The notes below the pieces were generated by a model. That model was not told where the DNA came from. It searched no databases and saw only the letters and a list, made by a program, of their open reading frames with translations. DNA of 64,000 nt from Pedobacter sp. BAL39 (lineage in GTDB: Bacteria; Bacteroidota; Bacteroidia; Sphingobacteriales; Sphingobacteriaceae), in assembly GCF_000170795.1 (NCBI RefSeq), contig NZ_ABCM01000008.1, forward strand, positions 1 through 64,000. Reading direction: 5' to 3'. Of the stretch, positions 56,089 through 64,000 are shown one piece after another. Position 1 is the stretch's first letter. Every line of letters begins with the position of its first letter. Both the position numbers and the translations under genes were made by a program.

Positions 56089-56099
56089 ACCCATTTTAT

Positions 56100-56145
56100 G
56101 GCCGCTGTCAGCGCCTAAACCTGCTGACAGCCGGCCCTTTTTTTT
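56100..56145 (+). terminator. Terminator of ftsH that abuts the next start codon
   Basis: GGCC-GCTGTCAGC (56100-56112) pairs with GCTGACAGC-C-GGCC (56123-56136, one bulged C). An eight-T run (56138-56145) follows, ending just before the ATG of the LUD gene. Confidence 0.9.
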
Positions 56146-56790
56146 ATGCAAGAAAACAGATCTTCTAAAGAGTTAATGCTGAAAAAGATAAGGAAAGCAC
56201 TGCTTGAAAAAAGAGACAACCCTTATCCCAACCTGGAAGATACACCTCTCTACGTAAAAAATGACGAGATGCTGGAAGTCATCTTCGCGGAAGAGCTGAC
56301 TGCCGTATCCGGAAACTTCATCTATTGCGAAAACGGAATAGAATTCATAGAAAACATCCTGCAACTGGCAGAAAAGTTCAATTGGCGCAAAATTTACTGC
56401 TGGGAGCCTGAGTTACAGCGACTCCTTTCGGAATACGAATTCCCTTTTTATCAAACCGACAAGGATTTTGAAATGGCAGAGGTGGGCATTACCATGTGTG
56501 AAGCCCTCATTGCCCGCAATGGCTCCGTAATGGTCTCTAATGAAAATGCCGCCGGCCGCAGACTCAGCATTTTCCCCCACCATCACATCGTCATCGCCAG
56601 AACGGGTCAACTGGTCATGGACCTCAAAGATGCCTTTAAGCTCATCAAAGACAAATATGGGGACCAGATCCCATCGATGATCAGCAACATCACCGGTCCC
56701 AGCAGAACTGCAGATATTGAGAAAACTTTGGTTTTAGGTGCCCACGGACCTAAAGAACTTTTCGTATTTTTAATCGACGATTTCGCCTGA
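56146..56790 (+). CDS. LUD-domain protein (LutC-like)
   Basis: The protein has 214 residues. LUD/LutC family pattern: an N-terminal KELMLKKIRKALLEK helix, then VGITMCEALIARNGSVMV and the end ISGPSR-type ISNITGPSRTADIEKTLVLGAHGPKEL (split here). LutC works with LutA and LutB in lactate oxidation; neither partner is in the window. The ATG at 56146 comes directly after a terminator T-run, so no leader would remain; a start at 56176 (after AAAGAGTTA) is the alternative but it would cut into the family's first helix. Confidence 0.88.
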   Translation: MQENRSSKELMLKKIRKALLEKRDNPYPNLEDTPLYVKNDEMLEVIFAEELTAVSGNFIYCENGIEFIENILQLAEKFNWRKIYCWEPELQRLLSEYEFPFYQTDKDFEMAEVGITMCEALIARNGSVMVSNENAAGRRLSIFPHHHIVIARTGQLVMDLKDAFKLIKDKYGDQIPSMISNITGPSRTADIEKTLVLGAHGPKELFVFLIDDFA

Positions 56791-56856
56791 TCGTTTTAAT
56801 TTTCAATAAATTAATCCTAATTTTATACTATACACCAAATTAGTATACGGTTCAGA

Positions 56857-57939
56857 ATGGGCGAAAAAACAAATTTATACTCAGTAATAACTGGCACAGG
56901 TAGCTATATTCCTGAAAAGATCATCTCCGGTAATGCCTTTTTGAATGCTACATTTTATGACAACGGGGTCCTGTTGGAAAAAGAAATTGGAGAAATCATC
57001 CGGAAATTCACAGAAATCACGGAAATTGTAGAAAGAAGGTATGTAAATGATGATCAGAACAACAGTGACATTGCCGCCATTGCCGCCCAGACTGCCATTG
57101 ACGACGCGGGTATAGATAAAGAAAGCCTCGACCACATCATATTTTGCCACAATTTCGGCGACCTCAGCAAAGATGGAAACCGATCGGATATCCTTCCTGC
57201 CCTGGCTTCAAAAGTAAAAGCGCAGTTGAGGATAGAAAACCCTGATTGTGTAGCGTATGACCTTATTTTCGGATGCCCCGGATGGGTTCAGGGTGCCGTA
57301 CAAGCCAATTACCTTATCAAAAGCGGGGATGCTAAACGGGTAATGGTCATCGGTGCGGAAACACTTTCCCGCATTACAGACCCCCACGACAGGGATACGA
57401 TGATCTTTTCTGATGGTGCCGCGGCTGTGATCTTCGAAGCGCGCTCCACCGCTGCAGAAACGGGAATACTGGCACACAAAACAAAAACCTTCTCCCTCAA
57501 TTACTCAGGACTGCTCACCATGGGCTCCAGCAACAATCCCGCGGAGATCAGTGGAAACAGGTACATGAAAATGAACGGTAGGAAGCTGTATGAATTTGCG
57601 GTCAGCAATGTTCCGGCTGTTATAAAAGAAGCGATAGACAAAGCTGGATTAGACATTAGCGACATAAAAATTGTTTTCATCCACCAGGCCAACGGCAAAA
57701 TGGACCACGCCATCATGAAGCGGGTTTTTAAACTCTATCAAATCGACAATGTTCCCGAAAAACTGGTACCCATGTCCATTGGATGGCTCGGCAATAGCTC
57801 TGTGGCAACCGTGCCCACACTGCTCGACTTAGTCAGAAAAAATCAGGTGGAAGGCTATAAAATCAGCGAAGGTGATTACGCGGTATTTGCTTCTGTGGGT
57901 GCAGGTATGCACATCAACGCCTTCATTTACCGTTTTTAG
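56857..57939 (+). CDS. 3-oxoacyl-ACP synthase III (FabH-like)
   Basis: The protein has 360 residues, slightly longer than FabH (~320). The catalytic triad is complete: C140 in LIFGCPGWVQG, H276 in FIHQANGKMD and N313 in GWLGNSSVATV. FabH enzymes start fatty acid synthesis by condensing an acyl-CoA with malonyl-ACP. Because it stands apart from fab genes, it could also serve a specialised acyl product. Converges with the TPR gene, with only 1 bp between the stops. Confidence 0.9.
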   Translation: MGEKTNLYSVITGTGSYIPEKIISGNAFLNATFYDNGVLLEKEIGEIIRKFTEITEIVERRYVNDDQNNSDIAAIAAQTAIDDAGIDKESLDHIIFCHNFGDLSKDGNRSDILPALASKVKAQLRIENPDCVAYDLIFGCPGWVQGAVQANYLIKSGDAKRVMVIGAETLSRITDPHDRDTMIFSDGAAAVIFEARSTAAETGILAHKTKTFSLNYSGLLTMGSSNNPAEISGNRYMKMNGRKLYEFAVSNVPAVIKEAIDKAGLDISDIKIVFIHQANGKMDHAIMKRVFKLYQIDNVPEKLVPMSIGWLGNSSVATVPTLLDLVRKNQVEGYKISEGDYAVFASVGAGMHINAFIYRF

Positions 57940-57940
57940 C

Positions 57941-59425
57941 CTATTTCAAGCGATTTAAGCCCGTTTTAGCTTGCGTCTCAATACTACTCTCATAATCGTG
58001 ATTTTTCATCTGAATGGCGACATTGTAGGCCTGCCGTGCTTTGGCGACCAGCTTATTCTTCTCGTAAATCTTTCCCATCTGCAGGGCTGCATTGGCGGCA
58101 TAAAAATATTTTAATGATTTACCTTCTGTTATGGCCATGCTGTAATTGGTCAGTGCGGTAGCGTCCTTTCCAAGTTCGTCATTGACACGCCCCAGCCGGT
58201 AATGATACTCCGTACGGTCCCGCCCGCCGTTATAGGTATTAGCGGTTCCTCCCAGCTCCTCAAGGGCGCGGTTATAGTAACCTCCGTCAAATAACAACCT
58301 CGCACTTAGCAGATGAACGTCAGGGGCCTGCTCTGCCGCCTCGTTCAAGGCCTGTTTGTCCTTTTCCTGATAAGTATAGCCCTGCGATTTAACTTTCGCC
58401 ATAAACGTATTATAAGCCGACCTGTCGCCCTTTAACAGAGCGCACCAACCCAACCTCAGGTAAGCATCTTTAATGTAGTTTACTCCTTTATTCTGATCCA
58501 GAAAACGGTTAAAATAGGTAACTGCTGTATAATCAAGTTTGTTCAGCCTTGCGCTACCCATCAACAAATCCAGGTACGGAAAAGACTGGTAGGATGAACC
58601 GGAAGGTCGATTTGCCAGAATACGTATGGCCTCGTCATTGTGCCCGTTCTTAGCGCTGACCATCGCCTGCAGGTAACTCTTCAGCAAGCTGGTGTCTGCA
58701 ATGCGCGCGGTATACTTCATCGTTTTCTGATAAGCAGCAGCGCTATGGGCGATGTCGTTCAGTACATAAGCGTAATAAAATACCACTTCTTCGTAAAAGG
58801 GTTCATAAGTGGATTTGGGAAGGCTTTCCGACAGGTTGTTCAGCATGGCCATTCCACTGTCCAGGCTTCCTTTAATCCCGAAAGTAGCCAGCGTACTTTT
58901 CAGCATCCCGTCGGGCAGGTTACCAAGAAAGGCATTGATTACTCCCAGCCCTTTTCCATTAAGCGGAAAAGCAGGAAACTTTTTCTTGTTGTCATTCAAC
59001 AGACTGTTCGCCCGTTTGATCTCCCTGGCAGCTGTAAAATATTCACCGTACCGCCCGCGGATCAGAGCCCATTGCAGGTTGATTTCCGCCTGTGCATATA
59101 GATAATAAGGCGAGCCCTTGTCAGCACGCTCAATACGGCTCAACCTTCCCGATTTCCGGCCCTCCATCTCTTCGAAATCTGCTTTGCTATCTGTAGTCAG
59201 CAGATGAAAATAATCTACATAATTCTCCAGTAAAGGCACAATTGCATTGTTCGGATTGGCTTTCTTCTCATTTGCAATCAGTAGCCGCGCACTGTTCAGT
59301 TTCAGTTCAAAGATCTGCTGATAAGCCTTCAGACAATTGGCATTAAAATCAAAATTAGCAAAAAGAGATAAAGGACATAAGAGCAGAAAAAAAATAGAAA
59401 ACTTAAAAACTGAAGGTACAGACAT
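57941..59425 (-). CDS. Secreted tetratricopeptide-repeat protein
   Basis: The protein has 494 residues. A signal peptide (about 1-23, ending SLFA) is followed by helical TPR-like repeats, clearest at ~255-310 and ~385-490 (e.g. YHYRLGRVNDELGKDATALTNY, AANAALQMGKIYEKNKLVAKAR). TPRs form scaffolds for protein contacts; here in the periplasm. Its partners cannot be told. No lipobox is seen. Confidence 0.8.
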   Translation of the reverse strand: MSVPSVFKFSIFFLLLCPLSLFANFDFNANCLKAYQQIFELKLNSARLLIANEKKANPNNAIVPLLENYVDYFHLLTTDSKADFEEMEGRKSGRLSRIERADKGSPYYLYAQAEINLQWALIRGRYGEYFTAAREIKRANSLLNDNKKKFPAFPLNGKGLGVINAFLGNLPDGMLKSTLATFGIKGSLDSGMAMLNNLSESLPKSTYEPFYEEVVFYYAYVLNDIAHSAAAYQKTMKYTARIADTSLLKSYLQAMVSAKNGHNDEAIRILANRPSGSSYQSFPYLDLLMGSARLNKLDYTAVTYFNRFLDQNKGVNYIKDAYLRLGWCALLKGDRSAYNTFMAKVKSQGYTYQEKDKQALNEAAEQAPDVHLLSARLLFDGGYYNRALEELGGTANTYNGGRDRTEYHYRLGRVNDELGKDATALTNYSMAITEGKSLKYFYAANAALQMGKIYEKNKLVAKARQAYNVAIQMKNHDYESSIETQAKTGLNRLK

Positions 59426-59493
59426 CTTTGATAAAGGTATTAATAAACCATAACGCGATCAGCCGGCAAATGTTTTGCTGAAAAAAAAGCCAT

Positions 59494-59518
59494 AAAAAAA
59501 GGTCAGCATGAACTGACC
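59494..59518 (-). terminator. Terminator of the zinc-ribbon/Nif3 operon
   Basis: GGTCAG (59501-59506) pairs with CTGACC (59513-59518); on the minus strand a T7 run follows. Confidence 0.8.
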
Positions 59519-59541
59519 TCTATATATGCATTTACCGGATA

Positions 59542-60285
59542 TTAAGCCGGAACAACTTCCTGTGTTAAAGCCTCATCTACAAGGATTCTTCCGCAGTGCT
59601 CGCAAACAATAATTTTCTTGCGCTGACGAATGTCCAGCTGACGCTGAGGAGGAATCTGGTTGAAACAACCTGAGCAGGAATCACGATCAATCGTTACTAC
59701 CGCAAGTCCGTTATTTGCATTTCCCCTCAACCTTTTGTAGGCTACCAAAAGACGGTCTTCGATTTGAGTTTCTGCTTTCTCTGCCTTCTTAGACAAAGAT
59801 TGCTCGTCCTTCTCGGTCTCCGCTGTGATGGTTTGCAACTCCCCTTTCTTGATATCAAGGTCTTTTCTTCTTGATTCTAAATCGGCAAGTGCTTTTTCAT
59901 ATACTTCGTTTTTTGTAACGATGTCAAATCCAAATTCCCTGATTTTTTTCTCACTAACCTGGATATCGAGCGTCTGAATCTCCACCTCTTTCGTCAAGGC
60001 ATCATATTCACGGTTATTTTTAACATCTTTTAACTGGGTCTCATATTTCTTGATCAGGTTCTGAGCTTCCTTGATCATATTTTTACGCGTTACAATGGCA
60101 TCTTCAGTATCATCCAATTCGCCTTTGAATTTTTGTATACGTGTTTCCAGACCTGCAACCTCATCTTCAAGATCGGCTACCTCCATTGGCAACTCACCAC
60201 GAATCTGGCGAATTTTGTCAATCTTAGTATGCAGGGTTTGTAATTCGTATAAAGCTTTTAGCTTTTGCTCTACAGTTTGTTCCAT
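59542..60285 (-). CDS. Coiled-coil protein with C4 zinc ribbon
   Basis: The protein has 247 residues. Long coiled coils (about 5-180) precede a C4 zinc ribbon with CSGC (in DSCSGCFNQIPPQ) and CEHC (in VCEHCGRILVD). It matches the family often paired with Nif3 in bacterial genomes (C4-type zinc-ribbon protein). The start overlaps the Nif3 stop as TAATG, so they are coupled. Function unknown. Confidence 0.88.
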   Translation of the reverse strand: MEQTVEQKLKALYELQTLHTKIDKIRQIRGELPMEVADLEDEVAGLETRIQKFKGELDDTEDAIVTRKNMIKEAQNLIKKYETQLKDVKNNREYDALTKEVEIQTLDIQVSEKKIREFGFDIVTKNEVYEKALADLESRRKDLDIKKGELQTITAETEKDEQSLSKKAEKAETQIEDRLLVAYKRLRGNANNGLAVVTIDRDSCSGCFNQIPPQRQLDIRQRKKIIVCEHCGRILVDEALTQEVVPA

Positions 60286-61382
60286 TAAATGAAATAATTT
60301 ATGGGGTTTGTGTTATGCTCCGTTAAACGGATTGCAAAGTTAGGAAATTTTTCTTGAATAATATCTATCAACAAATCAGATGTAAATTGTTCACTTTCAA
60401 AGTGTCCGATATCAGCGATGACTATTTTTTCATCGGCATCAAAAAACTCGTGGTATTTGAAATCAGCGGTTACAAATGCATCTGCACCAGCGGCAATCGC
60501 CTCCTTCAATAAAAAGCTCCCTGAACCTCCACAAACAGCCACCCTTCTGATGGGCTTTGTCAAAAGTTTCGTATGCCTGATCACCACCGCGTCCATCCTG
60601 TCTTTTACCAGACGCAGGAAGTCACGCCCCTGCAGACCTTCTTCCAGCCATCCGATCATACCCGCACCAACCGTGTCGAGCTTATTCTCCAGGGGATAAA
60701 TGTCGTAGGCAACTTCTTCATATGGGTGATTCTCCAGTAAAGCCAGCAACACCCTCCGTTCATCCTGTCCCTTGAAAATGGTCTCGATACGCTCCTCCTG
60801 CTCATGGTGTCTTAACCCGCTCTCTCCGACAAAAGGATGGGTCTCCTCATTGCCATTAAAGGTGCCGGTACCATTGGCGCTGAAACTGCACTCACTATAA
60901 TTCCCAATATGCCCGGCTCCTGCCGAAAATAATGCATTTCTTACCTGCTCTGCCTGTGCAGCCGGACAAAAAGTCACCAGCTTCTTCAGCAATGACTTCT
61001 TCGGACTTAAAATCCTTGGGCTCTTCAATCCTAACCTCCTTGCAATCATCCCGTTCACCCCATGCTGAACATGGTCCAGGTTGGTATGGATGGCATACAA
61101 CGCAATCTGATGCCGGATGGCCTTCAAAATTACCCGCTCTACATAATTCTTACCATTGATTTTTTTCAGTCCCTTAAAAACTATGGGGTGATGGGTGATG
61201 ATCAGGTTGCATTGCTGGGCTATCGCCTCGTCAACGATCGCTTCTGTACAATCCAACGCCACCAGTGCAGCGTGGATCTCCTGTTCTGGCTGCCCGATCA
61301 GCAACCCTGAATTGTCATAATCTTCCTGATACTCAGGCGGGGCAAATGTTTCGAGATGTTTAATTAAAATGGATAACCTCAT
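60285..61382 (-). CDS. Nif3-like dinuclear metal protein
   Basis: The protein has 365 residues, the long form with a middle inserted domain. Metal-site motifs: YDNSGLLIG, ITHHPIVFKGLKK (HH), NLDHVQHGVN and, near the end, DIGHFESEQF. Often annotated as GTP cyclohydrolase 1 type 2 homologue; the true reaction is not known. Forms hexamers around two metal ions. Coupled to the zinc-ribbon gene. Confidence 0.94.
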   Translation of the reverse strand: MRLSILIKHLETFAPPEYQEDYDNSGLLIGQPEQEIHAALVALDCTEAIVDEAIAQQCNLIITHHPIVFKGLKKINGKNYVERVILKAIRHQIALYAIHTNLDHVQHGVNGMIARRLGLKSPRILSPKKSLLKKLVTFCPAAQAEQVRNALFSAGAGHIGNYSECSFSANGTGTFNGNEETHPFVGESGLRHHEQEERIETIFKGQDERRVLLALLENHPYEEVAYDIYPLENKLDTVGAGMIGWLEEGLQGRDFLRLVKDRMDAVVIRHTKLLTKPIRRVAVCGGSGSFLLKEAIAAGADAFVTADFKYHEFFDADEKIVIADIGHFESEQFTSDLLIDIIQEKFPNFAIRLTEHNTNPINYFI

Positions 61383-61410
61383 CTGGTAAAATTACAGTTT
61401 TTAACAAATG

Positions 61411-61770
61411 TTACTGCATTCCACCCATTTTTACCATCTGCAGACTCTCAAATACCATCCGTTGATTGTATTCAAAAGCAAGGGTCTTATGGTTTACCAT
61501 ATCGATAATGGTTCCGATGAAACACAAACCGGCAGTGAAAAAATACAAGATCCCCATTCCAATCTGGTTCAAAAGAAAACGTGGCAAACCCGGAACAAAA
61601 AAGGCGAGGATACAATACAAGATCATATCATCAGGATTTCTCCTTTTACTTCCGTAAATCATCAGAAATCCCCTCAGCTGTTGTTCACTAAATCCAGTAG
61701 TTGCACTCTGCAGGTACTGAAATTCCTGGGGTGTGATCCCAGGTAACGACATAAACGGTGAATCAAACAT
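61411..61770 (-). CDS. TM2-domain membrane protein
   Basis: The protein has 119 residues. A soluble N-terminus (~55 residues) is followed by the TM2 pair: a first helix around LYCILAFFVPGLPRFLLNQIGMG and a second helix YFFTAGLCFIGTIID (the family's G-x-x-D end). Small membrane protein of unknown role. Its start overlaps the DUF2752 gene by 8 bp. Confidence 0.85.
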   Translation of the reverse strand: MFDSPFMSLPGITPQEFQYLQSATTGFSEQQLRGFLMIYGSKRRNPDDMILYCILAFFVPGLPRFLLNQIGMGILYFFTAGLCFIGTIIDMVNHKTLAFEYNQRMVFESLQMVKMGGMQ

Positions 61771-62089
61771 ATCTTTCCTCCTTGTATTTTAAATTTCTCT
61801 TTTTATCAATAAACTGATCTGTCAATGCTAAGATGCGGTGTCCGATGATCATCAGTGCCGGAATGCCAAACCAATGCAACTCCAGGCTCTCCCGTATGTT
61901 GCCATGAAAAATCTGGGTGATAGACCTGCCGATCCCACATCCCGGGCACCAGCTGATCCCCATATTCGCCAGCGGACAAAGACTAAAATGATTCAGATGG
62001 TCGTGACCTACAGGTTCATCCATGGCCAGCAGCACCAACGCCGCAATCCAGAATATGAGCTCAAAGGGTAACTGACGCAGCGTTTTCAT
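61763..62089 (-). CDS. DUF2752 membrane protein
   Basis: The protein has 108 residues. The DUF2752 signature is CPGCGIGRS, preceded by the LCPLANMG stretch. Two hydrophobic helices (about 8-24 and 75-92). It overlaps the TM2 gene by 8 bp, so they form a coupled pair; such pairs are common in Bacteroidota. Function unknown. Confidence 0.88.
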   Translation of the reverse strand: MKTLRQLPFELIFWIAALVLLAMDEPVGHDHLNHFSLCPLANMGISWCPGCGIGRSITQIFHGNIRESLELHWFGIPALMIIGHRILALTDQFIDKKRNLKYKEERYV

Positions 62090-62154
62090 TTTTCCTTTTT
62101 TTCTTTTAGAGCGATTAGTACATACTTTGTTACATTTTTGCGCCCCATAAATCT

Positions 62155-62162
62155 TATATTTG
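62155..62162 (+). promoter_or_regulatory. -7 box 4 nt before the mfd start
   Basis: TATATTTG ends 4 nt before the GTG at 62167. A leaderless transcript would start at the GTG. Confidence 0.4.
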
Positions 62163-62166
62163 TATA

Positions 62167-64000
62167 GTGAATATCCGCGACCTCATTAACAGATACAAAA
62201 CTGACGAGCGCATTGCAGCATTGGCAAAAGCACTCAACTCAGGTAAAGGTAATAAACTTCAGCTAAAAGGTTTGGTCGGCGCAGCTGATGCCACCATTGC
62301 AGTAGCTACATATTTTCTGCTCCATAAGCCTCAACTTTTCATCCTTCCCGATAGGGAAGAGGCAGCCTATTTTCAGGCCGACCTGGAGAGCATCCTGGAT
62401 AAAGAAATCCTCCTTTTTCCATCCTCGTTCCGTAAGGGTTTCGACTTCACCCAGGTGGATACGGCCAATGTGCTGGCAAGGGCAGAGGTGCTCAATGAAC
62501 TGAACCACAATGCAGAATATGGTAAAATTGTGGTCACCTATCCGGAAGCGCTTTCTGAAAAGGTGATCAACAGGAGCATGCTGGAAAAAAATACGCTGGA
62601 AATCGCAGTAAACACCAAACTGGGCATCGACTTCATCAATGAATTTCTGATCGATTACGATTTTGAACGCACAGATTTTGTCTATGAACCCGGCCAGTTT
62701 TCCATAAGGGGAGGGATCGTTGATATCTTCTCTTTCTCACATGACCTTCCTTACCGCATTGAATTTTTTGGTGACATCGTAGAAAGTATCCGCACCTTTC
62801 AAATCGACAATCAGCTGTCTGTAGAAGAAGTGAAAACCCTGACCATTATCCCTAATGTGCAATCTAAATACCTCACAGAAAACAACATCAACCTGCTGGA
62901 CTATATAGAAAAAGATACCCAGCTCTGGTTTAAGGATGTGGAATTTACCCTTGATGTCATCAAAGCCGGTTACAAAAAGGCAGCGGAACTATGGAAGGCA
63001 CTTCCTGCAAAAGAAAAACAGGAAAACCAGGACTGGATAGATCCTAAATTCGGATTTACAGATGATAAATTGTTAGCGGATATGCTCCAGGATTTTCCAC
63101 TCGTAGAGTTTGGCAAACAGTTTTTCTATAAAACGGAACATGTTTTTTCTTTTGATACCAAACCACAACCTTCTTTCAATAAAGACTTCAACCTGCTCAT
63201 CCATAACCTTAAGGAAAATGAAAAGCAGGGCATCCATAATTTTATATTCAGCTCCTCCCCAAAGCAAACGGAACGCTTGTATGCCATCCTGGAAGACATC
63301 GACAAATCAGCAAAATTTACCCCGGTAAACATTCCGCTGAGGGAGGGCTTTATCGACCCACAGCAAAAACTCGCCTTTTATACGGACCACCAGATTTTTG
63401 ACCGTTTCTATAAATACAAGCTGAAAAGGGGCTACCAACGCAGTCAGTCCATCACCCTCAAAGAACTCCGCGACCTTAAACCGGGAGACTTTGTCACTCA
63501 TATTGACCATGGTATCGGCAAATATGCAGGACTCGAAAAGGTGGAAGTAAACGGCAAAACACAGGAAATGATCCGCCTCGTATATGCCGACAATGACCTG
63601 CTCTATGTCAACATCAACTCCCTCAACCGCATTGCCAAATACAGCGGCAAGGAGGGAACGGCACCAAAAATGAATAAACTGGGCACCGAGGCCTGGGATA
63701 AGCTCAAAAAAAACACTAAAAAAAAAGTTAAAGACATAGCCAGGGACCTGATCAAGCTTTATGCTCTTCGCAAAGCACAGGTAGGAACGGCTTTTGACCC
63801 GGATGGTTACCTCGAAACAGAGCTGGAAGCTTCCTTCATTTATGAGGATACTCCTGATCAGGAAAAAGCCACCAGTGATGTTAAAAAGGATATGGAGGCC
63901 CCACATCCTATGGATAGGCTCGTCTGTGGTGATGTAGGTTTCGGAAAAACTGAAATTGCCATCCGTGCTGCTTTCAAGGCCGTGGCCAATGGTAAACAAG
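62167..64000 (+). CDS. mfd: Transcription-repair coupling factor (5' part, runs off window)
   Basis: The frame is open from a GTG at 62167 to the right edge: 611 codons of an expected ~1100+. The N-terminal UvrB-like domains (FLLHKPQLFILPDREEA, FSIRGGIVDIFSF) lead to the polymerase-binding CarD-like domain (GDFVTHIDHGIGKYAGL) and the start of the translocase with Walker A GDVGFGKTE. Mfd removes stalled RNA polymerase and recruits UvrA. No ATG fits the N-terminus, so GTG is the start. The gene is cut by the window, not broken. Confidence 0.96.
   Translation, partial: MNIRDLINRYKTDERIAALAKALNSGKGNKLQLKGLVGAADATIAVATYFLLHKPQLFILPDREEAAYFQADLESILDKEILLFPSSFRKGFDFTQVDTANVLARAEVLNELNHNAEYGKIVVTYPEALSEKVINRSMLEKNTLEIAVNTKLGIDFINEFLIDYDFERTDFVYEPGQFSIRGGIVDIFSFSHDLPYRIEFFGDIVESIRTFQIDNQLSVEEVKTLTIIPNVQSKYLTENNINLLDYIEKDTQLWFKDVEFTLDVIKAGYKKAAELWKALPAKEKQENQDWIDPKFGFTDDKLLADMLQDFPLVEFGKQFFYKTEHVFSFDTKPQPSFNKDFNLLIHNLKENEKQGIHNFIFSSSPKQTERLYAILEDIDKSAKFTPVNIPLREGFIDPQQKLAFYTDHQIFDRFYKYKLKRGYQRSQSITLKELRDLKPGDFVTHIDHGIGKYAGLEKVEVNGKTQEMIRLVYADNDLLYVNINSLNRIAKYSGKEGTAPKMNKLGTEAWDKLKKNTKKKVKDIARDLIKLYALRKAQVGTAFDPDGYLETELEASFIYEDTPDQEKATSDVKKDMEAPHPMDRLVCGDVGFGKTEIAIRAAFKAVANGKQ

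Noticed and set aside
63307..63999. A 230-codon minus-strand frame at the right edge
   Set aside because: It is the complement of mfd, whose CarD-like and Walker motifs are plain on the plus strand.

Overview
The window looks like chromosomal DNA of a Bacteroidota bacterium, most probably a Pedobacter-like member of the Sphingobacteriaceae. Reasons: -7 promoter boxes of the TAnnTTTG type, lack of strong Shine-Dalgarno sites, typical lipoproteins and outer-membrane proteins, the Bacteroidota form of Mrp without a CPxC motif, and protein sequences that read like that family. This assignment rests on sequence character only; no database search was possible. No rRNA, tRNA, CRISPR array or transposase was seen.

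Layout. 1-2954: a TlpA-type thioredoxin and a prolyl-oligopeptidase lipoprotein. 3115-29089 (minus strand): a three-gene operon that fills about 40% of the window. Its first gene encodes a 7858-residue secreted protein. This protein has eleven tandem modules of about 500-590 residues (parallel beta-helix with Chlamydia-Pmp-like FxxN/GGA motifs, choice-of-anchor-Q-like cap, He_PIG-type Ig domain), then fifteen Ig-like repeats of about 87 residues, an MBG-like region, an InlB/Flg_new-like repeat and a fibronectin-III-like tail. The two downstream genes encode phage-tail-fibre-like secreted proteins that share an N-terminal domain; the last ends in an S74 intramolecular chaperone with its Ser/Lys autocleavage dyad. 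29599-31556: an ECF sigma factor and a partner that joins an anti-sigma-like N-terminus, one transmembrane helix and an outer-membrane-barrel-like C-terminus. 31754-34531: a DUF4397 lipoprotein and HtpG.

34682-45536: two polytopic membrane proteins, an M16 protease, peptide deformylase, a TonB-plug-type regulatory-domain protein, Nfu and Mrp (Fe-S carriers), an AsmA-like/GT51 glycosyltransferase, hypoxanthine phosphoribosyltransferase, phosphatidylserine decarboxylase and an MscS channel. 45668-49389: the conserved rpsP-rimM-trmD-rplS set, but with an AT-rich insert of about 1.5 kb between trmD and rplS. The insert carries two paralogous small proteins and a divergent HTH-like protein, with perfect inverted repeats next to their starts. 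49551-62089: housekeeping genes (ybjQ, pfkA, dsbD, birA, rsfS, ftsH, a LUD protein, a FabH-like ketosynthase, a TPR protein, a zinc-ribbon protein and Nif3, TM2 and DUF2752 proteins). 62167 to the right edge: the 5' part of mfd.

The most interesting parts are the giant modular surface-protein operon with its fibre/S74 partners, and the small regulator island inside the ribosomal/tRNA-modification operon. A further pattern is a perfect -7 box 4-8 nt before the start codon of six genes, which predicts leaderless or nearly leaderless transcripts.
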